This document shows positions 32,258-43,188 of a stretch of DNA of 64,000 nucleotides, piece by piece. Source of the DNA: Phytophthora colocasiae (lineage: Eukaryota; Oomycota; Peronosporomycetes; Peronosporales; Peronosporaceae); contig JAGKQI010000076.1 of NCBI GenBank assembly GCA_018806915.1, positions 1-64,000 on the forward strand, in the 5' to 3' direction. Every line of letters begins with the position of its first letter. Positions within the stretch are counted from its first letter, which is position 1. Below the pieces are notes generated by a model. It was not told the origin of the DNA and made no database searches. It worked only from the letters and a program-made list of their open reading frames with translations. Made by a program: the position numbers and the translations under genes.

Positions 32258-35200
32258 TTAGAACGAGTCGCTGTTGCTTGCAGCACTGCGTAGATGCAAA
32301 TAATCAGATAAGTATTCCCAGAAAGCAAAGTTTGTGTTACGTACCTGGACTCTGCGAAAGATCCACCCGAAAGTTCGAGTTCTTGATCAGATTCACTTGC
32401 ATCCCCTAAAAGCTGAAGTCGTTGGCGTTCTTCTTCCTCTTTTGCTTTTCGTTCATTTTCAGCGTCCTGTTCCATTTGTCGTTGCTTCTCCGCAGCTTTT
32501 CGAGCTAGAACGCGCTGTCGGTACACATCGATAACATCCTCATCTTCCTTCTTTTTCGCCTGTTCAGCAGCTTCTTGTCGTTCCTGCTCCTCTTCCTCTT
32601 GAGTCTTAGCTGGTGGATCCGCGGTAGGTGTGGTATCCGTTACTGCATCATCAGCTTCCGGAGAATTATCAACACTAGCAGCGCTTGTCACTGACATTTC
32701 CATCAGCTCTTCGTGATCGGATGAATCATCGTTGCTCTTCATAATGATTTCATCCACGATAGTCTCAGTTTTTTCTTCATCGACAGTAGAAACATCATCT
32801 TTGTCAACAGTAACTGGTGCCTCGTCCACTGATGCGTTGGACTCGATTCTCTCTTGTGCTTTCTCCGTCTCCTTTCTCTGCTTTTCCTCTTCCAGCCCCA
32901 TCTGCTCTTCACGCTGACGGTCTTTTTCCTTTTGTTTCAACTTTTCTGCTTCGAGGTTTGCCATTTGTTCGTGTTCTAAATGGATCCGTTCCTGGTCTTC
33001 TTGGATACGGGTTTGCTCTTGTTGCTCCATTTGCTGCCTCTGACATTCTTCCTCAGCTCGTTCCTCTCGTTCTTTTGCAGCCAACTCGTCCTCAAGCTGT
33101 TGCTGCCTGCGCTTCGCCTCAATCTCATCATTGAACTTTCGTTCTTCAGCTAATCTTCTTTCTCTGTGAGCTTCTTCTTCTTTCAGGCGCTGCTGCTCAT
33201 CCGCTAAGCGCTGCTCAGCGAGCCTTTGCTGCAATTCCACGGCTTCCTGTACTGCTGCACGTTGTCGAGCTAATTCCTCTTGCAGCTTCGCTTCTTCTTC
33301 GTTCTGTCTCTTCTTTCTCTGCTCTTCAAGTCGCTCTTCCTCTTCAACCCGTTCCTGACGCATGCGTGCAAGCTTCTCCTCAAATTGTCTATTCTGTTCA
33401 GCCATCTCTCGCTCTTGCTCCTCCATTCGAGCTTGCTTCTTCTTTTCATACTCGCGCTGCTCAATGAGGTCCCGTTCGATGCGAGCCTGATCTTCCTTGA
33501 GCCGTTTAGCTTCTTCCTGCTCGCCATCACTGGCCTGAACGGTTGGCAACGGTCTGAGTACTGGTTGAGTTTGCAGATCTACTACAACAGGCGCACTTTG
33601 AGGCGTCTCGGTCCGTTCTCGGCGACTATCACCACGCTGTAAGGTACGTTCATCTTGAAGATTTGCCATCATTTCCATCATCTTCATCATGAAAGTGCGT
33701 TCGCTTCCTCTTGGTTGGTAGTCAGAAGACACTTGATAGTCGTTTTCGGCAGGATCAGTGCGTCCTGCTCCTCGCGTCGCTCTAAAACTGACGAAATCCT
33801 TCGGAGCCCCATGCTTAGCATTGATTGTTGCTTGAGCTTGAGTCAGAAGCGAATTCAAAGCTGAAACGTCATGCCGTAATGACTCCACGTGAACCTTCTC
33901 GTCCTCATATTGGCTTTGATACTTTTCCGCTAGTGCCTCGGATTCAGCCAAGCGACTCTGCAACTCTCGAGCTTTTGCCAATAGTTCATTCTCTTTCCAG
34001 TTCGACCGTTCGCGTTCCTCATCCAGCACTTGCATAAACTTCTTCCGCTCGGCAACAACTGCGTTGGCCTCCTCAAACTTCATGTCTAGTATCTGCTGTT
34101 GAAGGGATGTCACCTCTGCAGTGGCGAATTTCAGCTGTTCCTTGAATTCTGTGCTCTTTTGCTTGTAGCGGGATATTTCGTCAGCAGCCATATTTCTATC
34201 GGCTAAAAGGCGGGCATTGGCAGCGGTAGTATCAAGGAGGTTACTCTTCTGTTCATCAAGTTGCTTTTCCAATTCAATTACGCGTTCTTCAAGCTTATGC
34301 CGATCCTTTTCGAGCTGAACTGCAGAATTTTGAGCCGTTCGAAGATCGTCCCTCGATTTCTGTTGACAATTAGAAGCATACTTTACAAGAGTGTTACATG
34401 AAAATACGAACAGGAATGTATCTTACCGATAAAGAAGCTCCCACTGCAGCAATTTCTTGCTGTAAAGCACCAACTTGCATCGTTAACGATTTCAGCGTTC
34501 CTGTCTCTGTAGCAAGTAATCGTTCACGCTCGATGAGATCATCTTGCTTGGTTTGGATATCTTTGAGCGCTTGCTGGCGCTCAAGATTCCACGCCCGCTC
34601 CTTTTCCCTCATCGCTTGAGCTACAATGCTCTCTAGATTCGCTTCTTGAGTCCGCACGCTTTCTTCCCAGAGTTGAAAGCGTTGAGTCTCAGTAGCAAAG
34701 TGACGAAAGTCGCTCTCTACTTTCACTTGAAGTTCTGCCTCCTTCACTCGCAGCCTCTCCATATCTTTGAACAGCGACTGCCTTGTTTCAAACAGTGATG
34801 TTTCCAGCTCAGTTCTACGACCGACGAGTGCAAGCTCTAAATCACGTTCGCGCTCCTGGAGACGTTCTTGCTTATTGCGATACTCTTGTAGGAGAGATGA
34901 TCGGAGATTATCCACTTCTCTATCGAAACGTTTCCGTTCTTCTGCCCGCACAAAAGCGACCTCCGTCGACTTGTACCGCTCGAGTTCCTGCTGAAGACGT
35001 TTTTCACAAATTCCGTCGTATTCCCGTTGATACTGGACCATTCGTTCTTCGAGTGACTTCTGTGGCTCGAGTTTTTGGGCAGCACATTCCGCCAGGTACG
35101 TATTTTCTACTCGTCGCAACTGATTCTCTGCATAAACCACAAAGATGTCAATTGATTGAAGCATTACAGCTACAAGCACGACGTACCTAACACGATGCGG

Positions 35201-35900
35201 TGGTCAAAGCAATCCATAACTGTTTGCGTTTCAGAGTCCATGGTAGCAAGCTGAAACCTGCGTGCAAGCTCTCGAATGAGAATTAGAAGCAGTGATTGCC
35301 CCGTATTTGCTCGCTCCAGTTCCTAATAACACCAGTTTAATAAGTGACGATCGGTTATGACTGTGCCCGAACAGAGCAAGTCTTACCAGTTTGTTTTGAA
35401 TGCCTGAGTTCACATGAAGAATCTACACGGAAAATATACTGTCAGCCCGCAAATATTTGTATAGTGGTCATGCAACTTTACCTCTAAGATTGTCGTGCTG
35501 TCCACTTGATTCCGTGAGCCTCCGATTTCCGGCACGAAGACTGCAAGTGTGTTCTCCAATCCTTTGCATGCCAGATATTCAGCCACTAGACCATGCACCA
35601 ATTTCTCATCGGGAGTAGAAATAGCTGCATCTCGATTCGCTCGGTCAGCATTGTTCTCTTCATCCGGATCATCATCAAGCCGACGTTGCTGTTGAAGCTT
35701 CTCAATGAACCTCCTTCGAAGTTGTGCCTGGCCACCTAACGTCAGTATCAAGCACGAATTGTACAGACACTAGAAAAACGCACCCTGATGAGCTCCACTG
35801 TGCCGTTATCTCGAATCGACTGGAACATGCCCTCTTTCAACTCCTCCAGAGACATTAACGGCCTCCCGTCCTCGTCACGCGACAAGGATAAGGTGTTCAT
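32258..35900 (-). CDS. OFD1 homologue: LisH and coiled-coil centriole/basal-body protein, 7 exons
   Basis: Exons on the minus strand: 35900-35784, 35727-35482, 35422-35387, 35322-35187, 35127-34427, 34359-32345, 32285-32258. All introns are GT-AG, and the total of 3279 bases gives a clean 1092-aa frame. The N-terminus (LSLEELKEGMFQ, RDNGTVELIRAQLRRRFIEKL) and the LisH motif (LVAEYLACKGLENTLAVFVPE) match OFD1 layout, as does METQT-like MDSETQT before the coiled coils. Residues about 240-1050 are almost continuous coiled coil, very Glu/Gln/Arg-rich late. OFD1 caps centriole length and is needed for cilia. In oomycetes it would serve the basal bodies of flagellate zoospores (inference). The large frame 34272-32254 seen alone is only exon 6 read into intron 6. 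Confidence 0.88.
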
Positions 35901-36056
35901 GGTCTCAACCGCAGGTAATGAAAGGTCACTCACTATCTGTACAGTCAAGCACCATCCAGATCCAGCAAAGTCTACACAAAACATCATATATAAGAGCAGG
36001 TTTTCATTCTCGGTTCTACTCCGTACAGCAACCAGAGTCCACATTTCCTCACTGTA

Positions 36057-36881
36057 TTAAATCCACAAGGATTCGTCGTCTTCATCCTCACTGGAACTGT
36101 CTTCCTGGTTGTCCAGTGCTTCCTGTCTCAACTTGGCTCTCTCCTCCAGCTCCTTCTGGGTCTCTTCGTACTTCTTCTGCTCCTTCTCTTCGTCTCTTTC
36201 CGCTTTCTTCTGCATGAGTTTGTTCACGACTAGTGCCGATCGGATCTTGTCCAGAATCTCCTTCGGGATGTCGTTCTTGATCAACTGCACCATCACCAGC
36301 GACCTGTTCTGCAGCACAGCCTCCAACAGAGCTTTACCCCCCTCCTCACCAATGCCATTATTGGCCAGACCCAAGTACTTCAACGAGATGTTATACGGCA
36401 GCACTTGAGCCACAGCTTTCGCTCCATCATCTCCCAGTTTGTTACTGGAGAGACCCAGGTGCTCTAGACTCTCATGGCCATAGAGAGCGTCCATGATGGC
36501 TCTAGCTCCGTCCCCCGTAATCTCGTTCCCTCTCAGATCTAAATGCTGCAGAGTGTTGTTCGCTCTCAACATGTTCCCCATGGAATTCGCCCCCACGTCG
36601 CCAATGTCATGGCCAGGCAGCAACAGCCGCAGTACCGTGCGGTTCAGTTGGAACACGCGGCCCACCAGGTCTCCGCCTGAGGGCTTGAGCTTGCGCTTCT
36701 TTGCGGCCATGTCTTTAAGGTCCAGTTCTCGTATTTGGTCCTTATTGGCGCGGATCTTCTCCAGGATCTCCTTTAAAGTGGCGGCGGGGCGCTGCGTCAC
36801 CAGGTTGTCGTCGTGGTGACGCACTGTCATGGCGGACAGCACGGAGGTGAGCACATCGACGTCAGACTTGTCGGTTGCCAT
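36057..36881 (-). CDS. Leucine-rich-repeat protein, ribonuclease-inhibitor type (274 aa)
   Basis: ATG at 36881. Residues about 80-205 hold four to five RNI-type repeats (LQHLDLRGNEITGDGARAIMDAL, LEHLGLSSNKLGDDGAKAVAQVL, LKYLGLANNGIGEEGGKALLEAV, LVMVQLIKNDI). A charged N-terminal helix (LKEILEKIRANKDQIRELDLKDM) recalls tropomodulin-like caps. The C-terminus is a Lys/Glu helix and an acidic tail (SSSEDEDDESLW). Proteins of this type bind partner proteins and often cap or regulate filaments. The exact partner cannot be told. It is intact, with a perfect initiator motif upstream. It lies 157 bases upstream of the OFD1 start on the same strand. Confidence 0.87.
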   Translation of the reverse strand: MATDKSDVDVLTSVLSAMTVRHHDDNLVTQRPAATLKEILEKIRANKDQIRELDLKDMAAKKRKLKPSGGDLVGRVFQLNRTVLRLLLPGHDIGDVGANSMGNMLRANNTLQHLDLRGNEITGDGARAIMDALYGHESLEHLGLSSNKLGDDGAKAVAQVLPYNISLKYLGLANNGIGEEGGKALLEAVLQNRSLVMVQLIKNDIPKEILDKIRSALVVNKLMQKKAERDEEKEQKKYEETQKELEERAKLRQEALDNQEDSSSEDEDDESLWI

Positions 36882-36908
36882 TGCTTTGAGCTCTCTTCTT
36901 CGACTGGT

Positions 36909-36922
36909 AAATTGCGGAATGA
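36909..36922 (-). promoter_or_regulatory. Oomycete initiator-type promoter of the LRR gene
   Basis: The minus strand reads TCATTCCGCAATTT, an exact match to TCATTYYNCAWTTT, about 28 bases before the start codon at 36881. Confidence 0.75.
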
Positions 36923-37400
36923 CATGGATGAGGATGTCAAAGAGTGATGGATGTAATCGGGTATAAAGGGGTATAAAATATAGCAGAAGACGATGTCATT
37001 GTTTAGATGATAGAGATAGGTACACTGTGGACAGGTAGATTTGATTTAAAGAGATATGATATACTGGAGGTTATGGATACAAATGCGACGATGATGTCTA
37101 TCCCTGATGAATATCATTAAGTCTCCGACTACACTAGATCAAAGTATGCTGAGAACTGGCCAATCAGACACTTCAATTACCTACTTTCGTAGTTTCGGCG
37201 AATCATTTCGCTCTCTTTTTGTCATTTTCACCCAATCAAAATGTGTATAGTGGCTGTAGTCGGACCTGAGCGATTCCGACGTATCGAGTCGGAAATAATG
37301 ACTAGATATGTGTACCATGCTACAAATGAGTCGTATGCGTAGTATCACTCCCATATTTGCTGCGTCTCCGACTACAAACGCCCAAGAACTTTAAAGAACA

Positions 37401-39425
37401 ATGAGTCTAAACGACCTCAAGCCTGCCAACACCAAGCGGGCGCGCGCGACAGCGGTGAAGGCTTTCGAGCGCTTCCTTACTGTTGAGAGCACTAACATGG
37501 AGCATGTCAGGGCTCTCATCGCCGTCAGACAAGACGCGCAGAAAGTATTCTCGTGACGCTAATGGATAAGTTTGGTGTGTACTTGGCCTTCCACGCAGGA
37601 GGGGCCAACCTCTATCGCGCCACTCCGCTGCTCAATATTTCCGCCAAGTGAAGTGCTGGCTTCTGGACGAGTATCCTGTTCAAGGTGGAGCTGTGGAACG
37701 GCAGCTGCTCAGTTTGGGGCGCACGCTTGAGCAGCACTGCGTCAAGCGTGAAAGTGGTGGTTTTGTCAAGAAGGCAGTTGCGTGCACGAAGGAGAGTCTC
37801 AAGAAGATGACAAGTTATCTGTATTCAACGGCTAGCTGTGCATCGGACTACCAAGATGCCGCGCTGTTATGTCTTCTTTGGTATCTGTTTGGACGTGCGT
37901 CGGATTTAACTTTCGTTCCGGAAGCAGCAGCTCTCCATCGGAGCTGGTGAAGTGTTCTTCATTCGCTTCATCCGTGTGAAGACATCCGATGAGCAAGCGC
38001 TGTCACTCTTCCTGATGGAGATCCCGCTACCTGCCCGCTGCTTGCACTGGCACTGGCCTTGATCGTGCAGGAGTCTCCGTGCGCCGCTCTGCTCAACCAC
38101 TTGCCAGTCAAGTCGAAGGACGTCCCTGTCGAGCTGACTGAGTCCATTCCGCTTCTGGACTTGCTCGATGACAGTAGCACGCCGGGTTCCTCGCAGGCTC
38201 CAACAACAAGCTACACCACAAGCATCAAACCGGTAGCTGGTATCCACGCTCTCGTCAATCGCTTACTGGATCGTGTTGCTGGTCCAGCTGGAGTTGAAGA
38301 CGCGCTGACTTCTCACTCGTTTCGGAGAGGTGGTGCACAGCATGCGAACGCTTGCTCAGAGCTGACGGCGCAGTGGATATTCGATCGTGGAGCTTGGAAC
38401 TTGACCACGACGAACAAAGCTTTTGCATACGTCTTCAACACTCCAAAAGAAGATCACCAGGTCGCGAAGGTTCTGAGCGGGATGTCTCCACGCCAAGCCT
38501 CTGTTCTTCTATCGTTGGGTATCCTCGGCTCGGTCACACAAGAGGAAATCTGAGCGATTAGCTACAAACTCTTCAATGCTAGCCATGGACTCGCCAACAA
38601 GTCCTTCAACCTCAGCAGTGGTGTGATTGATGTGCTGACAGCAACCATCATCCAACATTACCCGGCGTTGATGAAGTTCAATGAAGACGCTCCTGCAATG
38701 AAGACAAATCAGCGCTGTACCGAAGCGTCTGGAGTGACATCGACAAGCTTGTTGGCATGGTCACAGCAACTCGCGAGGTCAAGTGTGCACACGAAAGCCA
38801 CAGCAGATGACCTAATGGGAGGAAACGCAAAGGCCAAAGTTGTGTTTGATCACCAGAGTACCTTAATTGAACGGTTAATCGGGGTCAACCGGAACCTTGA
38901 GGCTCGAGTCAACTTGCTAGAGTCTACAAATGCATACGCGGCAGGTAAAACATCGACATGTGAGAATCAAAGAAGCGATCAAGAGACGAAGATGAAAAAG
39001 TACCAGTGAAGCGCTGGCGCCGATCAAAGACGACATCACTTGTGGACACCTGGTTCGCGTGGTATACTGCAGTTCCGCGTGGATGGCTGAGCACGAACAA
39101 GCACAAAGGTCCGACTCCAAGCAACTGGTGGCCTTCATGCGGCTGTTCATCGACGACGGGTACGCGCTCGACGATTCATCACCCACCTACAAAGACAATG
39201 TCCGTCAGCTTGGAGAGCGAGCATCGCAAGAAATCACAGCGTTCCTGAGTGTACAACGTATACCGTCAAAGGGGTCCAACGCGGTGCTCAAGGTGCTTCG
39301 TCAACTGCATCGCGAGGGGATCCTGAATGATCGCATCTCTGCCTATCAACAGCGCCTCGCGGTCGGCCGCATCGCAGATCCTGCACCGCCAGAGTGTGCT
39401 CAAGGTGCGGTTGTAACGCAGTCCA
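37401..39425 (+). pseudogene. Crypton tyrosine recombinase, copy 1, frameshifted
   Basis: ATG at 37401 (MSLNDLKPANTKRARATAVKAFERFL). The catalytic set can be followed across frames: Arg in YLFGRASDL, Lys in RFIRVKTSDEQA, the HxxR box in LTSHSFRRGGAQHA, and the nucleophile Tyr in NKAFAYVFNT. This R-K-HxxR-Y order is that of Crypton/DIRS recombinases. After the catalytic domain come a coiled-coil-like part and a C-terminal domain (SLVDTWFAWYTA ... LVAFMRLFIDDGYALD ... LHREGILNDRISAYQQRLAVGRIADPA). Shifts near 37540, 37605, 37940 and 39060 and a stop near 38552 break the frame. Most break points differ from those in copy 2, so the breaks arose independently or are sequencing errors. Confidence 0.82.
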
Positions 39426-39499
39426 GTGTCCATTGTAATACAGCTTGCAATTTTATCCCTGTTAGCAAATACATCGGCAACAGGCAATCGAGATTGAAT

Positions 39500-39562
39500 A
39501 TCGATGGGTGGAATCGAACCACCACCTTCCCTTTCGGAGCTCTTCCGTTGAGCTACATCGAT
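39500..39562 (-). other. tRNA-like sequence lacking a normal anticodon arm (Crypton copy 1)
   Basis: The minus strand folds into a perfect 7-bp acceptor stem (ATCGATG with CATCGAT), a D stem (GCTC with GAGC) and a perfect T arm (GGTGG-TTCGATT-CCACC). The B box GGTTCGATTCC is perfect and the A-box-like TAGCTCAACGG is good. Only about 15 bases lie between D and T arms, so the usual 17-base anticodon arm plus variable loop cannot form. It is therefore a tRNA-like relic or Pol III promoter rather than a working tRNA. Confidence 0.7.
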
Positions 39563-39794
39563 GGGGTTAGTACAACAACATCGCAGGGATACTCATCTGG
39601 GTGCTCGACGGGGAATTACAAGCCTCAGTAACTTCGCGGCCAGGACAACCTCTTAGGGACACCGATGCTCGGTGTCACCCCCTCAATTCACCACTCCTGG
39701 GTGGTCAATCGAAGCACTGAGCTCGCAGGGTAAAATGGCGCAGTTGAATGTGCATGTGTACCATTCATTTAACCTCGTAATTACTCCTGTCACA

Positions 39795-39845
39795 TACACA
39801 TATGGACCAATCAAACGTTTTTACTGAACCTCTATAAATCGGTGC
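39795..39845 (+). promoter_or_regulatory. Putative promoter in the Crypton tail (CCAAT and TATA boxes)
   Basis: GGACCAATCAAACG followed about 22 bases later by CTCTATAAATCGGTGC, pointing rightwards. In the tandem or circular form this stands about 370 bases upstream of the next recombinase ATG (40214). Promoter activity is inferred. Confidence 0.4.
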
Positions 39846-40213
39846 AATATCAATTCTTGCGAGATGTTGATGCGTCGGATGCAAGTCGGAATTGCACTGA
39901 CGGTCGGAGTCGTTACGCTATGGATGAATATCATTAAGTCTCCGACTACACTAGATCAAAGTATGCTGAGAACTGGCCAATCAGACACTTCAATTACCTA
40001 CTTTCGTAGTTTCGGCGAATCATTTCGCTCTCTTTGTCATTTTCACCCAATCAAAATGTGTATAGTGGCTGTAGTCGGACCTGAGCGATTCCGACGTATC
40101 GAGTCGGAAATAATGACTAGATATGTACCATGCTACAAATGAGTCGTATGCGTAGTATCACTCCCATATTTGCTGCGTCTCCGACTACAAACGCCCAAGA
40201 ACTTTAAAGAACA

Positions 40214-42240
40214 ATGAGTCTAAACGACCTCAAGCCTGCCAACACCAAGCGGGCGCGCGCGACAGCGGTGAAGGCTTTCGAGCGCTTCCTTACTGTTGGG
40301 AGCACTAACATGGAGCATGTCAGGGCTCATCGCCGTGGACCCAAGACGCGCAGAAAGTATTCTCGTGACGCTAATGGATAAGTTTGGTGTGTACTTGGCC
40401 TTCCACGCAGGAGCTAGGGGGCAACCTCTATCGCGCCACTCCGCTGCTCAATACTTCCGCCAAGTTAAGTGCTGGCTTCTGGACGAGTATCATGTTCAAG
40501 GTGGGGCTGTGGAACGGCAGCTGCTAAGTTTGGGGCGGACGCTTGAACAGCACTGCATCAAGCGTGAAAGTGATGGTTTTGTCAAGAAGGCAGTTGCGTG
40601 CACGAAGGAGAGTCTCAAGAAGATGACAAGTTATCTGCATTCGACAACTAGCTGTGCATCGGACTACCAAGATGCCGCGCTGTTATGTCTTCTCTGGTAT
40701 CGGTTTGGACGTGCGGATATAACTTTCGTTCGGAAGCAGCAGCTCTCCATCGGCGCTGGTGAAGTGCTCTCCATTCGCTTCGTCCGCGTGAAGACATCCG
40801 ATGAGCAAGCGTTGCCGCTCTTCCCTGATGGAGATCCAGCTACCTGCCCGCTGCTTGCATTGGCACTGGCCTTGTTGGTTCTGGTGTATCCGTGCGCCGT
40901 TCTGATCAACAACTTGCCAGTCAAGTCGAAGGACGTCCCTGTCGAGCCTGACTGAGTCCATTCCGCTTCTGGACTTGCTCGATGACAGTAGCACGCCGGG
41001 TTCCTCGCAGGCTCCAACAACAAGCTACACCACAAGCATCAAACCGGTAGCTGGTATCCACGCTCGTCAATCGCTTACTGGATCGTGTTGCTGGTCCAGC
41101 TGGAGTTGAAGACGCGCTGACTTCTCACTCGTTTCGGAGAGGTGGTGCACAGCATGCGAACGCTTGCTCAGAGCTGACGGCGCAGTGGATATTCGATCGT
41201 GGAGCTTGGAACTTGACCACGACGAACAAAGCTTTTGCATACGTCTTCAACACTCCAAAGAAGATCACCAGGTCGCGAAGGTTCTGAGCGGGGTGTCTCC
41301 ACGGCAAGCCTCTGTTCTTCCGTCGTTGGGTATCTTCGACTCGGTCACACAAGAGGAAATCAGAGCGGTTAGCTTCAAACTCTTCAATGCCAGCCATGGA
41401 CTTGCCAACAAGTCCTTCAACCTCAGCAGTGGTGTGATTGATGTGCTGACAGCAACCATCATCCAACATTACCCGGCGTTGATGAAGTTCAATGAAGACG
41501 CTCCGCGATGAAGACGATCCAGCGCTGTACCGAAGCGTCTGGAGTGGCAAACGACAAGCTTGTTGGCATGGTCACAGCCACTCGCGAGGTCAACTGCTCA
41601 CACGAAAGCCACAGCAGATGATCTAATGGGAGGGAACGCAAAGGCCAAAGTTGTGTTCGATCACCAAAGTGCCTTAATTGAACGGTTAATCGAGGTCAAT
41701 CGGAACCTTTGAGGCTCGAGTCAACTTGCTAGAGTCTACAAATTCATACGCACGGCAGGTAAAACATCGGCATGTGAGAATCAAAAGAAGCGATCAAGAG
41801 ACGAAGATGAAAACGTACCAGTGAAGCGCCGGCGCCGATCAAAGACGATACCACTTGTGGACACCTGGTTCGCGTGGTATACTACAGTTCCGCGTGGATG
41901 GCTGAGCACGAACAAGCACAAGAAGTCCGACTCCAAGCAACTGGTGGCCTTCATGCGGCTGTTCATCGACGACGGGTACGCGCTCGACGAATCATCACCC
42001 ACCTACAAAGACAATGTCCGTCAGCTTGGAGAGCGAGCATCGCAAGAAATCACAGCGTTCCTGAGTGCACAAGGTATACCGTCAAAGGGGCCCAACGCGG
42101 TTCTCAAGGTGCTTTGTAAACTGCATCGCGAGGGGATCCTTAATGATCGCATCTCTGCCTATCAACAGCGCCTCGCGGTCGGCCGCATCGCAGATCCTGC
42201 ACCAAGTCACTGCCAAAGTGTGCTCAAGGTGCGGTTGTAA
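40214..42240 (+). pseudogene. Crypton tyrosine recombinase, copy 2, frameshifted
   Basis: It has the same gene plan as copy 1, with ATG at 40214. Most of the N-terminal half is open (40296-40955), but the first catalytic Arg region reads YRFGRADIT, with the usual Ser-Asp partly lost. A shift near 40950 separates it from the HxxR block (SHSFRRGG, near 41120), and another near 41255 separates the AFAYVFNT nucleophile block from PKEDHQVAKVLSGVSPRQ. The C-terminal domain is fully open at 41821-42240 and ends QSVLKVRL. Copy 2 is intact at some sites where copy 1 is broken and vice versa. Confidence 0.82.
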
Positions 42241-42320
42241 CGCAGTCCAGTGTCCATTGTAATACAGCTTGCAATTTTATCCCTAGCAAATACATCGGCA
42301 ACAGGCAATCGAGATTGAAT

Positions 42321-42382
42321 ATCGATGGGTGGAATCGAACCACCACCTTCCCTTTCGAGCTCTTCCGTTGAGCTACATCGAT
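42321..42382 (-). other. tRNA-like sequence lacking a normal anticodon arm (Crypton copy 2)
   Basis: Counterpart of 39500-39562, one base shorter in the D-arm/middle region. Acceptor stem, T arm and B box are unchanged. Confidence 0.7.
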
Positions 42383-42742
42383 GGGGGTTAGTACAACAAC
42401 ATCGCAGGGATACTCATCTGGGTGCTCGACGGGGAATTACAAGCCTCAGTAACTTCGCGGCCAGGACAACCCTCTTAGGGACACCGATGCTCGGTGTCAC
42501 CCCCTCAATTCACCCTCCTGGGTGGTCAATCGAGCACTGAGCTCGCAGGGCAAAATGGCGCAGTTGAATTGCATGTGTACCATTCATTTAACCTCGTAAT
42601 TACTCCTGTCACATACACATATGGACCAATCAAACGTTTTTACTGAACCTCTATAAATCGGTGCAATATCAATTCTTGCGAGATGTTGATGCGTCGGATG
42701 CAAGTCGGAATTGCACTGACGGTCGGAGTCGTTACGCTATGG

Positions 42743-43126
42743 TAGTTTGCATTGAAAACTTTTTCAATGCAATGTACAGCTTTTCATAAGGATATTGGAA
42801 CGCCGGGGTTGACTCTTGTCAATTTCGGGTCAAACGATTGAAGCGGGTCGTTCGTTGCGTGGAGTGATACTTGCAGTGCAGTGACCGTTTCTCACGGATC
42901 ATATGGGTCAAGTCTGCGCGTGCTCGGTTATATTGCCGACATGGCGCGTGCCTTCCACCGCCAGCAAGTGCTCAAACTCTACTCTATGCAGAGCAAAACG
43001 CTTCGTGGCGAGAAGTACTCAAACTTTTTAATCGATCTTTGCAGCGCGATGTATTAAACTTGCCCTTGAGATCCTTCTGGAGAAAACTTTAGCGTGAATG
43101 GCGCCGCCGATCGATTCAAGTCGGGA
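42743..43126. other. Upstream region of elicitin-like gene 1
   Basis: No supported gene. Contains a short hairpin GCATTGAAAA-CTTTTTCAATGC near 42748. Confidence 0.45.
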
Positions 43127-43143
43127 GCTCCATTCTTCAATTT
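43127..43143 (+). promoter_or_regulatory. Oomycete initiator-type promoter of elicitin-like gene 1
   Basis: GCTCCATTCTTCAATTT fits the 16-base oomycete core promoter GCTCATTYYNCAWTTT with one extra base. It is 46 bases upstream of the ATG at 43189. Confidence 0.75.
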
Positions 43144-43188
43144 GCTTTCGCTTGACCACCCACCCAGCAAACTCTCCACCATTTCAAT

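Larger units (their letters stand above)
37107..39923 (+). mobile_element. Crypton element, copy 1 of a head-to-tail pair
   Basis: This 2817-bp unit starts at ATGAATATCATTAAG and ends CGTTACGCTATGG. An almost identical unit follows at once (39924-42742). There are no terminal inverted repeats and no clear target duplication, as expected for Cryptons, which integrate by tyrosine-recombinase crossover through a circular DNA form. It carries a recombinase gene, a tRNA-like sequence on the opposite strand near its 3' end and a TATA-containing tail. Confidence 0.85.
39924..42742 (+). mobile_element. Crypton element, copy 2 of a head-to-tail pair
   Basis: This 2819-bp unit is nearly identical to copy 1 and joined to it without spacer (CGCTATGG then ATGAATATC). 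Its right end, CGCTATGG, abuts unrelated TAGTTTGC. Differences from copy 1 are scattered single-base changes and indels. Confidence 0.85.

Noticed and set aside
33280..33642. Leu-rich + strand frame with apparent membrane segments inside OFD1
   Set aside because: Antisense of Glu/Lys-rich coiled-coil codons, which always gives Leu/Phe-rich frames.
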